Below, in pieces: positions 11,424 to 21,213 of a stretch of DNA of 64,000 nucleotides. The position numbers were made by a program, and so were the translations under genes. Each line of letters starts with the position of its first letter. The first letter of the stretch is position 1. Source of the DNA: Dama dama (Eukaryota > Chordata > Mammalia > Artiodactyla > Cervidae); contig NC_083710.1 of NCBI RefSeq assembly GCF_033118175.1, forward strand, positions 43,803,501 to 43,867,500. The letters run 5' to 3'. A model generated the notes under the pieces. That model was not told the DNA's origin. It worked only from the letters and a program-made list of their open reading frames with translations, and ran no database searches.

Positions 11424-11633
11424 TTGCTGTTGTTTAGTCACTGAGTCATGCCCAACTCTTTGAGAATCCATGCACTGTAGCCCACCAGGCTCATCTGTCT
11501 ATGGGATTTCCCAAGCAAGAATTCTGGAATGGGTTGCCATTTCCTTCTCCAGGGGACCTTCCCAACCCAGAGATAAAGCATTCATCTCCTGTTGGCAGGT
11601 AAATTCTTTACCACTGAGCCACCTGGGAAGCCC
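11424..11633 (-). mobile_element. Bov-tA-type SINE
   Basis: Full-length reverse-complement SINE, from tttagtcactgagtcatgcc through cactgtagcccaccaggctc to gccacctgggaagccc. Thirteen-base flanking duplications (one mismatch) define both ends. Second SINE in the minus-strand LTR remnant. Confidence 0.93.
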
Positions 11634-11765
11634 AATTTTCCCATTGCAAAATCCTTAATTTAATCACATCTGCAAAGATGCTCTTTTCCAAATAAGGTAA
11701 CATTTACAGCTTCTGAGGATTATGACCTACATCATTGGGGACCATTATTCAACATACTACATTAG

Positions 11766-12040
11766 GGGTGAAGTGAAACTATTATTGCTTCTCATTTATT
11801 TATTAATTTTTATTGATTTTATTTTCTCCCATTCTTTAAAGTGTATGGATCAGTATATCTATCTGTCTATCTATCTATAATACACTTTGAAATTATATAA
11901 AATATAACTTAAAGATCATGCAATTGATTGTACAAAATTCTCCCTTACATGATTTATGAGAATTTCCCCAAGTGTCTTCATAGTAAAAGTTCTAACACTA
12001 GATCTTACTCTATGTACTTTCTAATTCTTATTTACTCATC
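11766..12040. other. AT-rich spacer with a short (TCTA)n tract
   Basis: Contains ctatctgtctatctatctat near 11858-11878. Nothing else recognised. Confidence 0.5.
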
Positions 12041-13057
12041 AGTTAGTCAGTTCAGTCGCTCAGTCATGTCTGACTCTTTGCGACCCCATGAATCGCAGCA
12101 CACCAGGCCTCCCTGTCCATCACCAACTCCCGGAGTTTACTCAAACTCATGCCCATCGAGTCGGTGATGCCATCCAGCCATCTCATCCTCTGTCGTTCCC
12201 TTCTCCTCCTGCCCCCAATCCCTCCCAGCATCAGGGTCTTTTCCAATGAATCAGCTTTTCGCATGAGATGGCCAAAGTATTGGAGTTTCAGCTTCAGCAT
12301 CAAGTCCTTCCAATGAACATCCAGGACTGATCTCCTTTAGGATGGACTGGTTGGATCTCCTTGCAGTCCAAGGGACTCTCAAGAGTCTTCTCCAACACCA
12401 CAGCTCAAAAGCATCAATTTTTCGGTGCTCAGCTTTCTTCACAGTCCAACTCTCACATCCATACATGACCACTGAAAAAATCATAGCCTTGACCAAATGG
12501 ACCTTTGTTGGTAAAGTAATGTCTCTGCTTTTTAATATGCTATCTAGGTTGGTCATAACTTCCCTTCCAATGAGTAAGCGTTTTATTCATTTCATGGCTG
12601 CAGTCACCATCTGCAGTGATTTTGGAGCCACCAAAAATAAAGTTTGATACTGTTTCCACTGTCTCCTCATCTATTTGCCATGAGGTGATGGGACCAGATG
12701 CCATGATCTTAGTGTTCTGAATGTTAAGCTTTAAGCCAACTTTTTCACTCTCCTCTTTCACTTTCATCAAGAGGCTTTTTAGTTCCTGTTCACTCTCTGC
12801 CATAAGGGGGGTGTCATCTGCACATCTGAGGTTATTGATACATCTCCCAGCAATCTTGATTCCAGCTTATGCTTCTTCCAGCCCAGCGATTCTCATGATG
12901 TACTCTGCATATAAGTTAAAGAAGCAGGGTGACAATATACAGCCTTGATGTACTCCTTTTCCTATTTGGAACCAGTCTGTTGTTCCATGTCCAGCTCTAA
13001 CTGTTGCTTCCTGACCTGCATACAGGTTTCTCAAGAGACAGGTCAGGTGGTCTGGTA
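12041..13057 (-). mobile_element. BovB 3' fragment, minus strand
   Basis: 5'-truncated BovB of about 1.0 kb. Plus-strand reading opens with the 3' tail (ttcagtcgctcagtcatgtctgactc), passes the RT C-terminal region (pieces at 12064-12303, 12251-12556 and 12540-12803) and stops just upstream of the catalytic loop. The catalytic motif reads CADD instead of YADD (complement near 12810-12821). Frameshifts separate the open pieces. No convincing TSD. Confidence 0.94.
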
Positions 13058-13125
13058 TCTACTCTTAAACCCCTTTAAAAGGAGAAACTATGCTTTGAAT
13101 ATTTTTCTAAACCTTGTCACAGCAT

Positions 13126-13136
13126 AAATTTGATTA
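13126..13136. repeat. TSD, left copy, of SINE 13137-13350
   Basis: aaatttgatta; pairs with aaatttaatta at 13351-13361 (one mismatch). Confidence 0.75.
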
Positions 13137-13350
13137 TGAGTCACTCAGTCATGTCCAACTCTTTGTGACACTTTGACCCATAGCCAGCCAGGCTCCTCTG
13201 TCCTTGGGATTCTTCATGCATTAATACTGGAGTGGGTTACCACGTTCTTCTCCAGGGGATCTTCCTGACTCAGGGATCAAACCCATGTCTCTGATGTCTC
13301 CTGCATTGGCAGTCAGGTTCTTTACCACTAGTGCTACCTGGGAAGCTCAC
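13137..13350 (-). mobile_element. Bov-tA-type SINE
   Basis: Reverse-complement SINE from gagtcactcagtcatgtccaac to gtgctacctgggaagctc, with 11-base flanking duplications. It sits about 80 bp from the BovB 12041-13057. Confidence 0.92.
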
Positions 13351-13361
13351 AAATTTAATTA

Positions 13362-14546
13362 TAGCTTATCAATATTTTTAAATTGATTTCAACAATTGAA
13401 GTTAATTCAATGACTTCTGGTGCCATAACTTTATTGAATAAACTTTATTCCATATTTGATAGAATTAATTCCTTTTTCCTAGAAAAGATGTATGAGGATG
13501 TCATAAATGTTCTAATTTTGTTGTCTATTTTTTTGTCTGTTTCCCATTAAAGGGAAAAAGTTCTATTTTGAGAGAACACTTGTGTAGTGGAAAGAAGATT
13601 GAGTGTTCCCTTGAAGAGATTGCTCTATCTGGGCATGATGTCTGTGTACATTAGTTTGTGAGAAAAGTCATTGTCTACACTAAGCATTATGTTACTGCCC
13701 TAACTCACGCAGGGCCACTACAATGTACAACTCCAGAGACATCACTCCCAATTATATTGATATATATGTAAATGGTGCCTCTGGTGTTCTGAGGTACATT
13801 CATACATGATGGGCTTGTAAAATAGACTCAACTAGAAATTCATTTAGTCCATGTGTTTTGCAATTTAAGAGTGGAGGATACAAGGCAAACCGTAAAATCT
13901 GGGAAAGTGTTATAAGAAAAGCCAGGGTGATTTAGCATATCTTTGAGCCACCAGGGAAGCCCTTTTCTATTGAAAGTATTAATATATTCATCAGTTTAGT
14001 TGCTCAGTCATGTCCGACTCTTTGTGACATTATACATATTCATATGCCTCCACAAATATTAAATAGCAGGCCTAGTGAGAAGGAACATTGCTACTTATAG
14101 AAAATTGCTCCAATATCATTTTAACTATTCATTTTTAGTTATCTCCAACATTTCTATAAGCTCAATATCATATATCAGACACTGGGATGAAAAAAAGTAT
14201 GCAAATAAAAAAATCTCTTGGTTCTAACTTCAGGTGCATTACAATCTCTTGGAAATGGCAGAAAGGCATATGAGAACCTGCTCCTCAGATAAGTATATCC
14301 ACATCAGTTGACTGTACCATTTATAATATATTCTAATAAAAATTTATTTACATTTGCATTTTTATCTCTTTTGTCAAAATTGTATTGTTGAATGCACTAT
14401 CTATTTAATAAACATTTATTTATTAACTGTTTTGCATGTCTGTCTGCCATTTTTTCCAAAACAAAGCAAGAGCTCATCTTTTGATTCAAATAACATTATG
14501 AAGTGGGTTCTTTCAATTTTTAATAATGTAAGTACCTTGTGTTTGT
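13362..14546. other. Largely unique DNA with two SINE scraps
   Basis: No gene recognised. At 13944-13963 there is a SINE-head scrap (complement of the conserved gggcttccctggtggctc) and at 13993-14028 a SINE/BovB 3'-end scrap (ttgctcagtcatgtccgac). Both are on the minus strand but in the wrong order for a single insertion. The remainder is AT-rich. Confidence 0.55.
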
Positions 14547-14549
14547 CAT

Positions 14550-14690
14550 TAGCATAGTTGTCTGTCTTTGAATGTTACAGTGGCACTGGCTTTAGACAGT
14601 TCCTCAGGGCAGGGACTGTGTCTGTTTAAATTGCTTTGTGCAGAACACAGGTGGCTGACTAATAAACACTTTTTGCTGATGCGATGTCTT
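14550..14690 (+). mobile_element. L2 LINE 3'-end remnant
   Basis: The segment cctcagggcagggactgtgtctgt and, 60 bp later, an aataaacactttttgctgatg end match the familiar 3' terminus of ancient L2 elements (...gggcagggac...gtgtctgtt... caataaatatttgttga). Highly diverged; predates the mammalian radiation. Confidence 0.65.
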
Positions 14691-15789
14691 GTTTTGAAGA
14701 CAAAGCCTCTGATTACTTAGTGTTTTGAAATTAGTTTTTAAAGATGCATCAGGAATCCAATTAGTGTATAATGTGTGCCTGACTGTGAAATGGCTTTGGA
14801 GCAGATTAACAAGACCACACCACTCTCATTTCAAAAGTTTATATTTTAAAACCAATACTACAGGATGAAAACAAATGTGGACATTAAATAAGCAGATAAT
14901 CTTTCTAAAACCTTAATAGAATATCTGATATTGTACAAAAACAATTTACATATTTGCCTGTGCATGTGTGTACATTTTTCTTCATTTCTCCGTTATGAGG
15001 GTTAGAAATAGCTCAATGGCCCTGCTATATGAATAAACAGATGCAAACTGGCATTAGCTCAGCAAGGAACTCAAGTTTGGCACTGATGTGTGTTCAATAT
15101 AATTTTGGTTTTGCTTCTTTCTTATATAGGCTAACACTCTATTTAGGAGAGCATAAGTGTCCTTCGTTCTGGGACATCTGAAATGCAGGCCTGTTTCCCC
15201 AGGGAAAAGTCCTGAGTCGCCTCTTGAGAGGCCTTTGGATTACAGAGGAGATGTGATGGGCATGGTTTATCTCTTTGATCTTCAACCCCTACGGCTGCCC
15301 TGACCTGGTCTTTTTTCTGCTTCTGATCTGGGATTTTTCTGTGGCTTCCGCATGTGGCATAGGCTTTTGTTCTTCTTGTGGATCATTCATCCAAAATTAT
15401 GCAGGGGATTATTTCTTTTCCTGATTGCAAATTCTGTAAAGGCACAATCCACAGTCCATTTCTCTTTACATTTCCATCCCAAGCCTTGTGCAAACCACAC
15501 ACTCAAAGCCCATTTGTTAATTGGCTGACTGATAGATTTTGGCTTCTCACTTTTGACTCAGTTTTATTGCAGAGCTGCTGCTGCTTTTTTTTTTTTTTTT
15601 TTATTATTGTTCTGCTTCTGATTTAAATGTCTTCTCTATTTGTACCATGGTGAGTCACATCCTCTTTTTCCTCTTGCTTGGCACTGTCAAATTTACCTAA
15701 CTTAATCAGCCTTTAGGCTTTGGGCCACATGGGTTACCTGGTTACCCTAACTACAAAGCAGTTTTGTTCAGTGCACTTTTCCTGCCTGC
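14691..15789. other. Repeat-poor DNA, candidate conserved non-coding sequence
   Basis: No repeat family and no gene recognised at 14691-15570. It has fewer A/T runs than neighbouring DNA and contains segments such as ggagcagattaacaagacc and cggctgccctgacctgg. A T-run of about 18 follows a (GCT) triplet at 15572-15602. The 82-residue open frame at 15378-15626 ends in that T-run and has no recognisable domain. Confidence 0.4.
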
Positions 15790-16215
15790 TTTCATATTTC
15801 CTATTACCACATACTTAGTGACCTATAATAATGCAAATGTATTCTCTTTGAGTTCTGGAGTCTAGAAATTCACAATCAGTCTTACAGCCTATACTCCAGC
15901 TTTGTTAGGCTGATTCCTTCTGGAGGCTCCAGGAGTGAATCTGCTCTTGACTCTTCCAGATTTTAGTCTGTTGACAACCTTTGACTCATGACTGTTTCAC
16001 CTAATGTCTGTTTCTGTCTTCACATCTTTTCTCTGTAGTCAAATCTTCTTCTGCCTACTTGTTGTATGGAAACCTGTGGTTACATTAGGCCCACCTAGAA
16101 AATCAAGGATAACTTCCCCCATTGCAAAATCCTTAAATTAATCATGTTTGTATGGCTCTTTACGATGAGAGGTAACATATTCCAGAGATTTGGACTTTGA
16201 AGGGCTCATTATTCA
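15790..16215 (-). mobile_element. MLT1-like (MaLR) LTR remnant
   Basis: Antisense LTR-like blocks in the same order as the copy at 10855-11765: cctattaccacatacttagtgacctataataatgcaa, gagttctggagtctagaaa, and at the end ccattgcaaaatccttaaattaatcatgtttg plus ggtaacatattccagagattt. Strongly diverged and uninterrupted. Confidence 0.6.
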
Positions 16216-16274
16216 GCATGCCTTATTCTTACTTGAAACAAGTTTATAAAGCTACAAAAAATGATTTCTTTATG

Positions 16275-16289
16275 TTCCTCAATATTGCA
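16275..16289. repeat. TSD, left copy, of BovB 16290-18051
   Basis: ttcctcaatattgca; pairs with ttcctcaatatggca at 18052-18066 (one mismatch in 15). Confidence 0.88.
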
Positions 16290-16304
16290 TAGGAGCAATA
16301 TTGC

Positions 16305-16904
16305 ATGGGAACCTGGAATGTCAGGTCCATGAGTCAAGGCAAATTGGAAGTGGTCACACAGGTGATGGCAAGAGTGAATGTCGACATTCTAAGAATCAGC
16401 CAACTAAAATGGACTGGAATGGGTGAATTTAACTCAGATGACCATTATACCTACTTCTGTGGGCAAGAATACCTTAGAAGAAATGGAGTAGCCATCATAG
16501 TCAACAAAAGAGTCTGAAATGCAGTACTTGGATGCAATCTCAAAAATGACAAAATGATCTCTGTTCCTTTCCAAGGCAAACCATTTAATATCAGAGTAAT
16601 CCAAGCCTGTGCCCCGACCAGTAATGCTGAAGAAGCTGAAGTTGAATGGTTCTATGAAGATCTACTAACATCCAAAAAAGATGCCCTTTTCATTATAAGG
16701 GACTGGAATGCAAAATTAGGAAGTCAAGAGATACCTGGAGTAACAGGCACATTTGGCCTTGGAGTACAGAATGAAGCAAAGCAAAGGCTCATAAGAGTTC
16801 TGCCAAGAGAATGCACTGGTCATAGCAAACACCCTCTTTCAACAGCACAAGAGAAGACTCTACACATGGACATCACCAGATGGCCAACACCGAAATCAGA
16901 TTGA
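16305..16904 (+). pseudogene. BovB endonuclease domain (APE type), broken
   Basis: Two open pieces (70 and 116 residues, frames at 16305-16517 and 16554-16904) hold the N-terminal part of the apurinic-like endonuclease, which nicks target DNA to start reverse transcription. Visible landmarks are the WNVRS start, the SQLKWTGMGEF segment (glutamate replaced by glutamine relative to SELKW in the copy at 39229), YAPT-like CAPTSNAEE, and DWNAKLGSQ. After a frame break, IDYIL and an intact SDH (16978-16986) follow in another frame. The Glu-to-Gln change is at a position expected to bind metal. Confidence 0.88.
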
Positions 16905-17454
16905 TTATATTCTTTGTAGCCAAAGATTTAGAAGCTCTATACAGTCAGCAAAAACAAGACCAGGAGCTGATTATGGTTCAGATCATGAACTCCTCATTGT
17001 CAAATTCAGACTTAAATTGAAGAATGTAGGGAAAACCAGTAGACCATTCAGGTATGACCTAAATCAATTCCCTTACGATTATACATTGGAAGTGAGAAAT
17101 AGATTCAAGGGACTAGATCTGATAGACACAGAGCCTGATGAACTATGGACAGAGGTTCGTGACATTGTACAGGAGACAGGGAGCAAGACCATCTCCAAGA
17201 AAAAGAAATACAAACAAGCAAAACGACTGTCTGAGAAAGCCTTACAAATAGTAGTGAAAAGAAGATAAGCCAAAAGCAAAGGAGAAAAGGAAAGATATAT
17301 CCACGTGGATGCAGAGTTCCTAAGAATAGCAAGGAGACATAAGAAAGCCTTGCTCAGTGATCAGTGTAAAGAAATAGAGGAAAACAATAGGATGGGAGAG
17401 ACTAGAACGCTTCAAGAAAATTAGAGATACTAAAGGAACATTCCATGCAAAGAT

Positions 17455-17832
17455 GTGCATATTAAGGAAAGAAATGGTATAGACCTAACAGAAGCAGAAG
17501 TTATTAAGAAGAGGTGGCAAGAATACACAGAAGAACTGTACAAAAAAGATCTTCATGACCCAGATAATCATAATGGTGTGATCACACACCAAGACCCAGA
17601 CATCCTGGAATGTGAAGTCAAGTGGGCTTTAGAAAGCATCACTATGAACAAAACTAGTGGAGGTGATGGAATTCCAGTTGAACTATTTCAAATCCTAAAA
17701 GATGATGCTGTGAAAATGCTGCAGTCAATATGCCAGCAAATTTGGGATATTCAGAGGTGGCCACAGGACTGGAAAACGTCATCAGTCCTGATGTTGAAAC
17801 TGAAACTCCAATACTTTGGCCATCTGATGTGA
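17455..17832 (+). pseudogene. BovB linker fused across deletion to 3' region
   Basis: A 125-residue open frame that starts in the linker (ERNGIDLTEAE), continues through SGGDGIPVE and WPQDWKTSS, and after the deletion join reads LMLKLKLQYFGHLM, the C-terminal segment normally about 360 residues later. The frame is preserved across the join, which makes a short chimera lacking every RT catalytic motif. Confidence 0.85.
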
Positions 17833-18051
17833 AGAGCTGACTCATTTGAAAAGACCCTGATGCTGGGAAAGATTGAAAGATTAAGGAGAAGGAGATGACA
17901 GAGGATGAGATGTTTGGATGGAGTCACTTTCTCAATGTACATGAGTTTGAGTAAACTCCAGGAGTTGGTGATGGACAGGGAAGCCTGGGGTGCTGCAGTC
18001 CATGGGGTCACAAACAGTCAGAGACGACTGAGCAACTGAAGTGAACTGATC

Positions 18052-18066
18052 TTCCTCAATATGGCA
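18052..18066. repeat. TSD, right copy, of BovB 16290-18051
   Basis: ttcctcaatatggca; see 16275-16289. Confidence 0.88.
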
Positions 18067-18639
18067 CACCTCCTTTTTTTCCTTTGGTACTTTATTCATT
18101 TTTCTCTTTCATAATATGGCCACATAAACATTTCAAACAACACCAAAGTATATAATATGTAAAAATCTCTTCTATCCCCGCTTCACTCCCACCTGTCTCC
18201 CAGCAATGACTGATATTAAGAGTCTGATGACAGTTAGTCCATTCCTGTGCAAATGCATACAACAGAGAAAGGAAGAAATTGCACACATACTTCTTGCAGT
18301 CTCTGTATGTAAAACTACAACAATTATGAAAGTACCAGATATTGTTATACATTTTATTTTTTCTCAACTAGTAGTGCACATTGTGCATATTTCCATTTTA
18401 GGACAGTGTGTGTTTATTTACTTTCTATTAAAGTTTTGAAGAGATTATGTTGAAAGAGCATGTTTATTTTAGAATGATTAATATACTTTTATTATCAGTT
18501 TTTCATTTACAGGTATATAGAATCTATTTTTACTAGACCATTTAAATTAATACTTTTAAACTCTTTTATTTTTGTTTAGATATGTATTTTTCTAATTTCT
18601 GAAGTTCATTTTTAAATATCTTGTAGGTTCTTTTTAAAC

Positions 18640-18683
<44 letters not shown>

Positions 18684-19584
18684 TTCCTACTGATTAGTTC
18701 TGGTATTTGGAAAACTTACTATTTTGGCGTTTCCTTGTATCTGGCAATTTCACTGAATACTCATTAGTTTTATTTCTTTTTAAGTGGTCCTGCATTTACT
18801 CAGAATGGAAATATATTATGTGCAACTAATGACATTTAGTTTTTCCTTCTTGGTTCACCAATTTAAAAGTTCACCATCGCGCTCTCTCTCTAATTACCCT
18901 CTGGATGCTCTAACTTCAGGCATTGGTGCATGCAGGTAAAGTTGAGCAAGTAGCCTCTGATCGGCTTTTATAATAATCAACTATCTTAATGTCTGTTACA
19001 GGGAGAAGACAAGGAGTAGTACTTGAGGCCAATATCAGAATAAAGTAAAAATCTCTTACCTTAGTAGGAAACTAATTCTCTGGGTTTTGATTTTAGAATA
19101 TTATGAAGATAATGAAAGCTTCAAAAAGAGCAAAATAATCCTTCCACTCACTGTTGTGTGCCCTTATGGCATGTCACTTAATTTTTTTTCCTATTAGTTT
19201 GCTTATCTCATGGCTAGTAAACATGAAAGTGGTGCAGATAGCAGAGATACTGAGTGAGCAATCTTTTATTAACAAAGACTATTTCTCTCTAGGACTATTA
19301 AATGCTAAGAAATTGTTTTCTGTAGAAGAAAAAAAATGCCATTTCTAGTGTTAATGTTAAACATTAAAAACACAGAGAAAGTTGTATACTGAAAAAGAAG
19401 CAAACACAATGACAAGAACTAGGGTGCAAAGCTTTCAAACAGATTTAATCTTTGAAAAAGAGATAATATATACTAAACACCGGTATCAAAGTCAAAGCGA
19501 TTGATGAAGAGAAAAACTTCAAGAGGTTGGGAAAATGGTTGTGTAAGTTCCAAGAATACGCAGATTCGTTTAAAAAATGGGCAT
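18067..19584. other. Unique AT-rich DNA
   Basis: No gene or interspersed repeat recognised apart from the (TG)n tract listed separately. Open frames at 18206-18439 and 19154-19348 lack motifs. Confidence 0.45.
18644..18682 (+). repeat. (TG)n microsatellite
   Basis: About 19 uninterrupted TG units; likely length-polymorphic and useful as a marker. Confidence 0.95.
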
Positions 19585-19598
19585 GATATTCAACTTCA
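19585..19598. repeat. TSD, left copy, of BovB 19599-21812
   Basis: gatattcaacttca, identical to 21813-21826. The last bases merge with the (TTCAG)5 tail at 19595-19619. Confidence 0.9.
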
Positions 19599-19619
19599 GT
19601 TCAGTTCAGTTCAGTTCAG
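19595..19619 (-). repeat. BovB 3' tail, (TTCAG)5 on plus strand
   Basis: Five perfect TTCAG units, i.e. (CTGAA)n on the element's sense strand. BovB ends in this short tandem instead of poly(A); this is the longest tail in the window. Confidence 0.92.
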
Positions 19620-20113
19620 TCGCTCAGTCGTGTCTGACTCTTTGCGACCCCATGAACCGTAGCACACCAGGCCTCCCTGTCCATCACCAGCTCCTGGAGT
19701 GCACAAAAAACTCATGCCCATTGAGTCGGTGATGCTGTCCAACCATCTCATCCTCTGTCATCCCCTTCTCCTTCTGCCTTCAATCTTTCCCAGCATCAGG
19801 GTCTTTTCAAATGAGTCAGCTCTTATCAGGTGGCAAAAGTATTGGAGTTTCAGCTTTAACATCAGTCCTTCCAATGAACACCCAGGACTGATCTCCTTTA
19901 GGATGGACTGGTTGGATCTTCTTGCAGTCCAAGGGACTCCCAGGAGTCTTTTCCAACACCACCGTTCAAAAGCATCAATTCTTCCGTGCTCAGCTTTCTT
20001 TATAGTCCATCTCTCACATCCACACATGACTACTGGAAAAACCATAGCCTTGACTAGAAGCACCTTTGTTGGCAAAGTAATGTCTCTGCTTTTAAATATG
20101 CCATCTATGTTGG

Positions 20114-20491
20114 TCATAGCTTTTCTTCCAAGGAGTGTCTTTTAATTTCATGGTTGCAATCACCATCTGCAGTGATTTTGGAGCCACCAAAAATAAAGTC
20201 AGCTAATGTTTCCACTGTTTCCCCATCTATTTGCCATGAAGTGTTGGGACCAGATGCCATGATCTTAGTTTTCTGAAGGTTGAGCTTTAAGCCAACTTTT
20301 TCGCTCTCCTCTTTCACTTTCATCAAGAGGCTCTTTAGTTCTTCTTCACTTTCTGCCATAAGGGTGGTGTCATCTGCATATCTGAGGTTACTGAGATTTC
20401 TCCTGGCAATATTGATTCCAGCTTGTGCTTCATCCAGCCCAGCGTTTCTCATGATGTACTCTGCATATAAGTTAAATAAGCAGGGTGACAA
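20114..20491 (-). pseudogene. BovB reverse transcriptase C-terminal palm
   Basis: A 125-residue open piece starting within motif B (LSPC) with YADD at residues 38-41, followed by TTLMAESEEELKSLL and the KLNLQKTKIMASG segment. It is the downstream half of the RT broken near 20532. A further frame at 19758-20117 carries the CWKRLLGVPWTARRSNQS region and the C-terminal cysteine/tryptophan-rich part. Confidence 0.9.
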
Positions 20492-20517
20492 TATACAGCC
20501 TTGATGTACTCCTTTTC

Positions 20518-21213
20518 CTATTTGGAACCAGTTGTTGTTCCATGTCCAGTTCTAACTATTGCTCCCTGACTTGCATACAGGTTTCTCAAGAGGCAGGTCA
20601 GGTGGTCTGGTATTCCCATCTCCTTCAGAATTTTCCACAGTTTATTGTGATCCACACAGTCAAAGGCTTTGGCATAGTCAATAAAGCAGAAATAGATGTT
20701 TTTCTGGAACTCTCTTGTTTTTTCTATGATCCAGCAGATGTTGGCAATTTGATCTCTGGTTCCTCTGCCTTTTCTAAAACCAGCTTGAACATCTGGAAAT
20801 TCATGGATTGCATGTTGCTGAAGCCTGGCTTGGAGAATTTTGAGTATTACTTTACTAGTGTGTGAGATGAGTGCAATTGTGCAGTAGTGTGCGCATCCTT
20901 TGGCATTGTCTATCTTTGGGATTGGAATGAAAACTGACCATTTCCAGTCCTGTGGCCACTGTTGAGTTTTCCAAATTTGCTGGTATATTGAGTGCAGCAC
21001 TTTCACAGCATCTGAAATGATGTGTTTCAGGATTTGAAATAGCTCAACTATTAATCCATCACTTCCACTAGCTTTGTTCGTATTGACACTTCCTAACGCC
21101 CACTTGACTTCACATTCCAGGATATCTGGCTCTAGGTGAGTGATTACACCATTGTTATTATCTGAGTCATGAAGATCTTTTTTGTACAGTTTTTTTGTGT
21201 ATTCTTGCCACAT
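20518..21213 (-). pseudogene. BovB reverse transcriptase N-terminal half
   Basis: A 231-residue open frame, the longest in the window. It covers the linker end (LYKKDLHDSD), SGSDGL, WPQDWK, IPIPK, the fingers (FRKGRGTRDQ) and motif A (FIDYAKAFDCVDH, catalytic aspartate). It ends about 30 residues later at GHGTTTGSK, where a two-base loss relative to other copies shifts the frame. The remainder continues in the frame at 20114-20491. Both parts together would span the polymerase core, but no single protein could be made. Confidence 0.9.

Larger units (their letters stand above)
10855..11765 (-). mobile_element. MLT1-like (MaLR) LTR remnant, minus strand, two SINE insertions
   Basis: Antisense LTR-like sequence in three pieces: 10868-10916 (cctgtggctgctctaaccaattactgcaa...), 11105-11423 (including ggaggtcagaagtcc) and 11634-11765 (aatcacatctgcaaagatgctc... 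caaataaggtaacattta). These are the characteristic reverse-complement blocks of MLT1/MST-type LTRs. It lies about 400 bp from the plus-strand LTR remnant, so the two form an inverted pair. Confidence 0.65.
16290..18051 (+). mobile_element. BovB with internal deletion of the RT core
   Basis: A 1.76 kb BovB bounded by 15-base duplications, so both ends are the original insertion ends. It begins just upstream of the endonuclease frame, runs through endonuclease and linker to the WPQDWK segment (about 17758-17777), then jumps at about 17786 to the 3' region (ctgatgttgaaactgaaactcc). Measured on the copy at 19599-21812, about 1.07 kb is missing, including motif A, motif B and YADD. The join lies at an agtc microhomology. 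The polymerase is therefore absent. Confidence 0.95.

Noticed and set aside
12342..12948. Plus-strand open frames opposite BovB
   Set aside because: Antisense shadows of the BovB C-terminal and RT regions; the same shadows recur opposite every BovB copy (for example 20280-20504, 30545-30913, 54452-55101).
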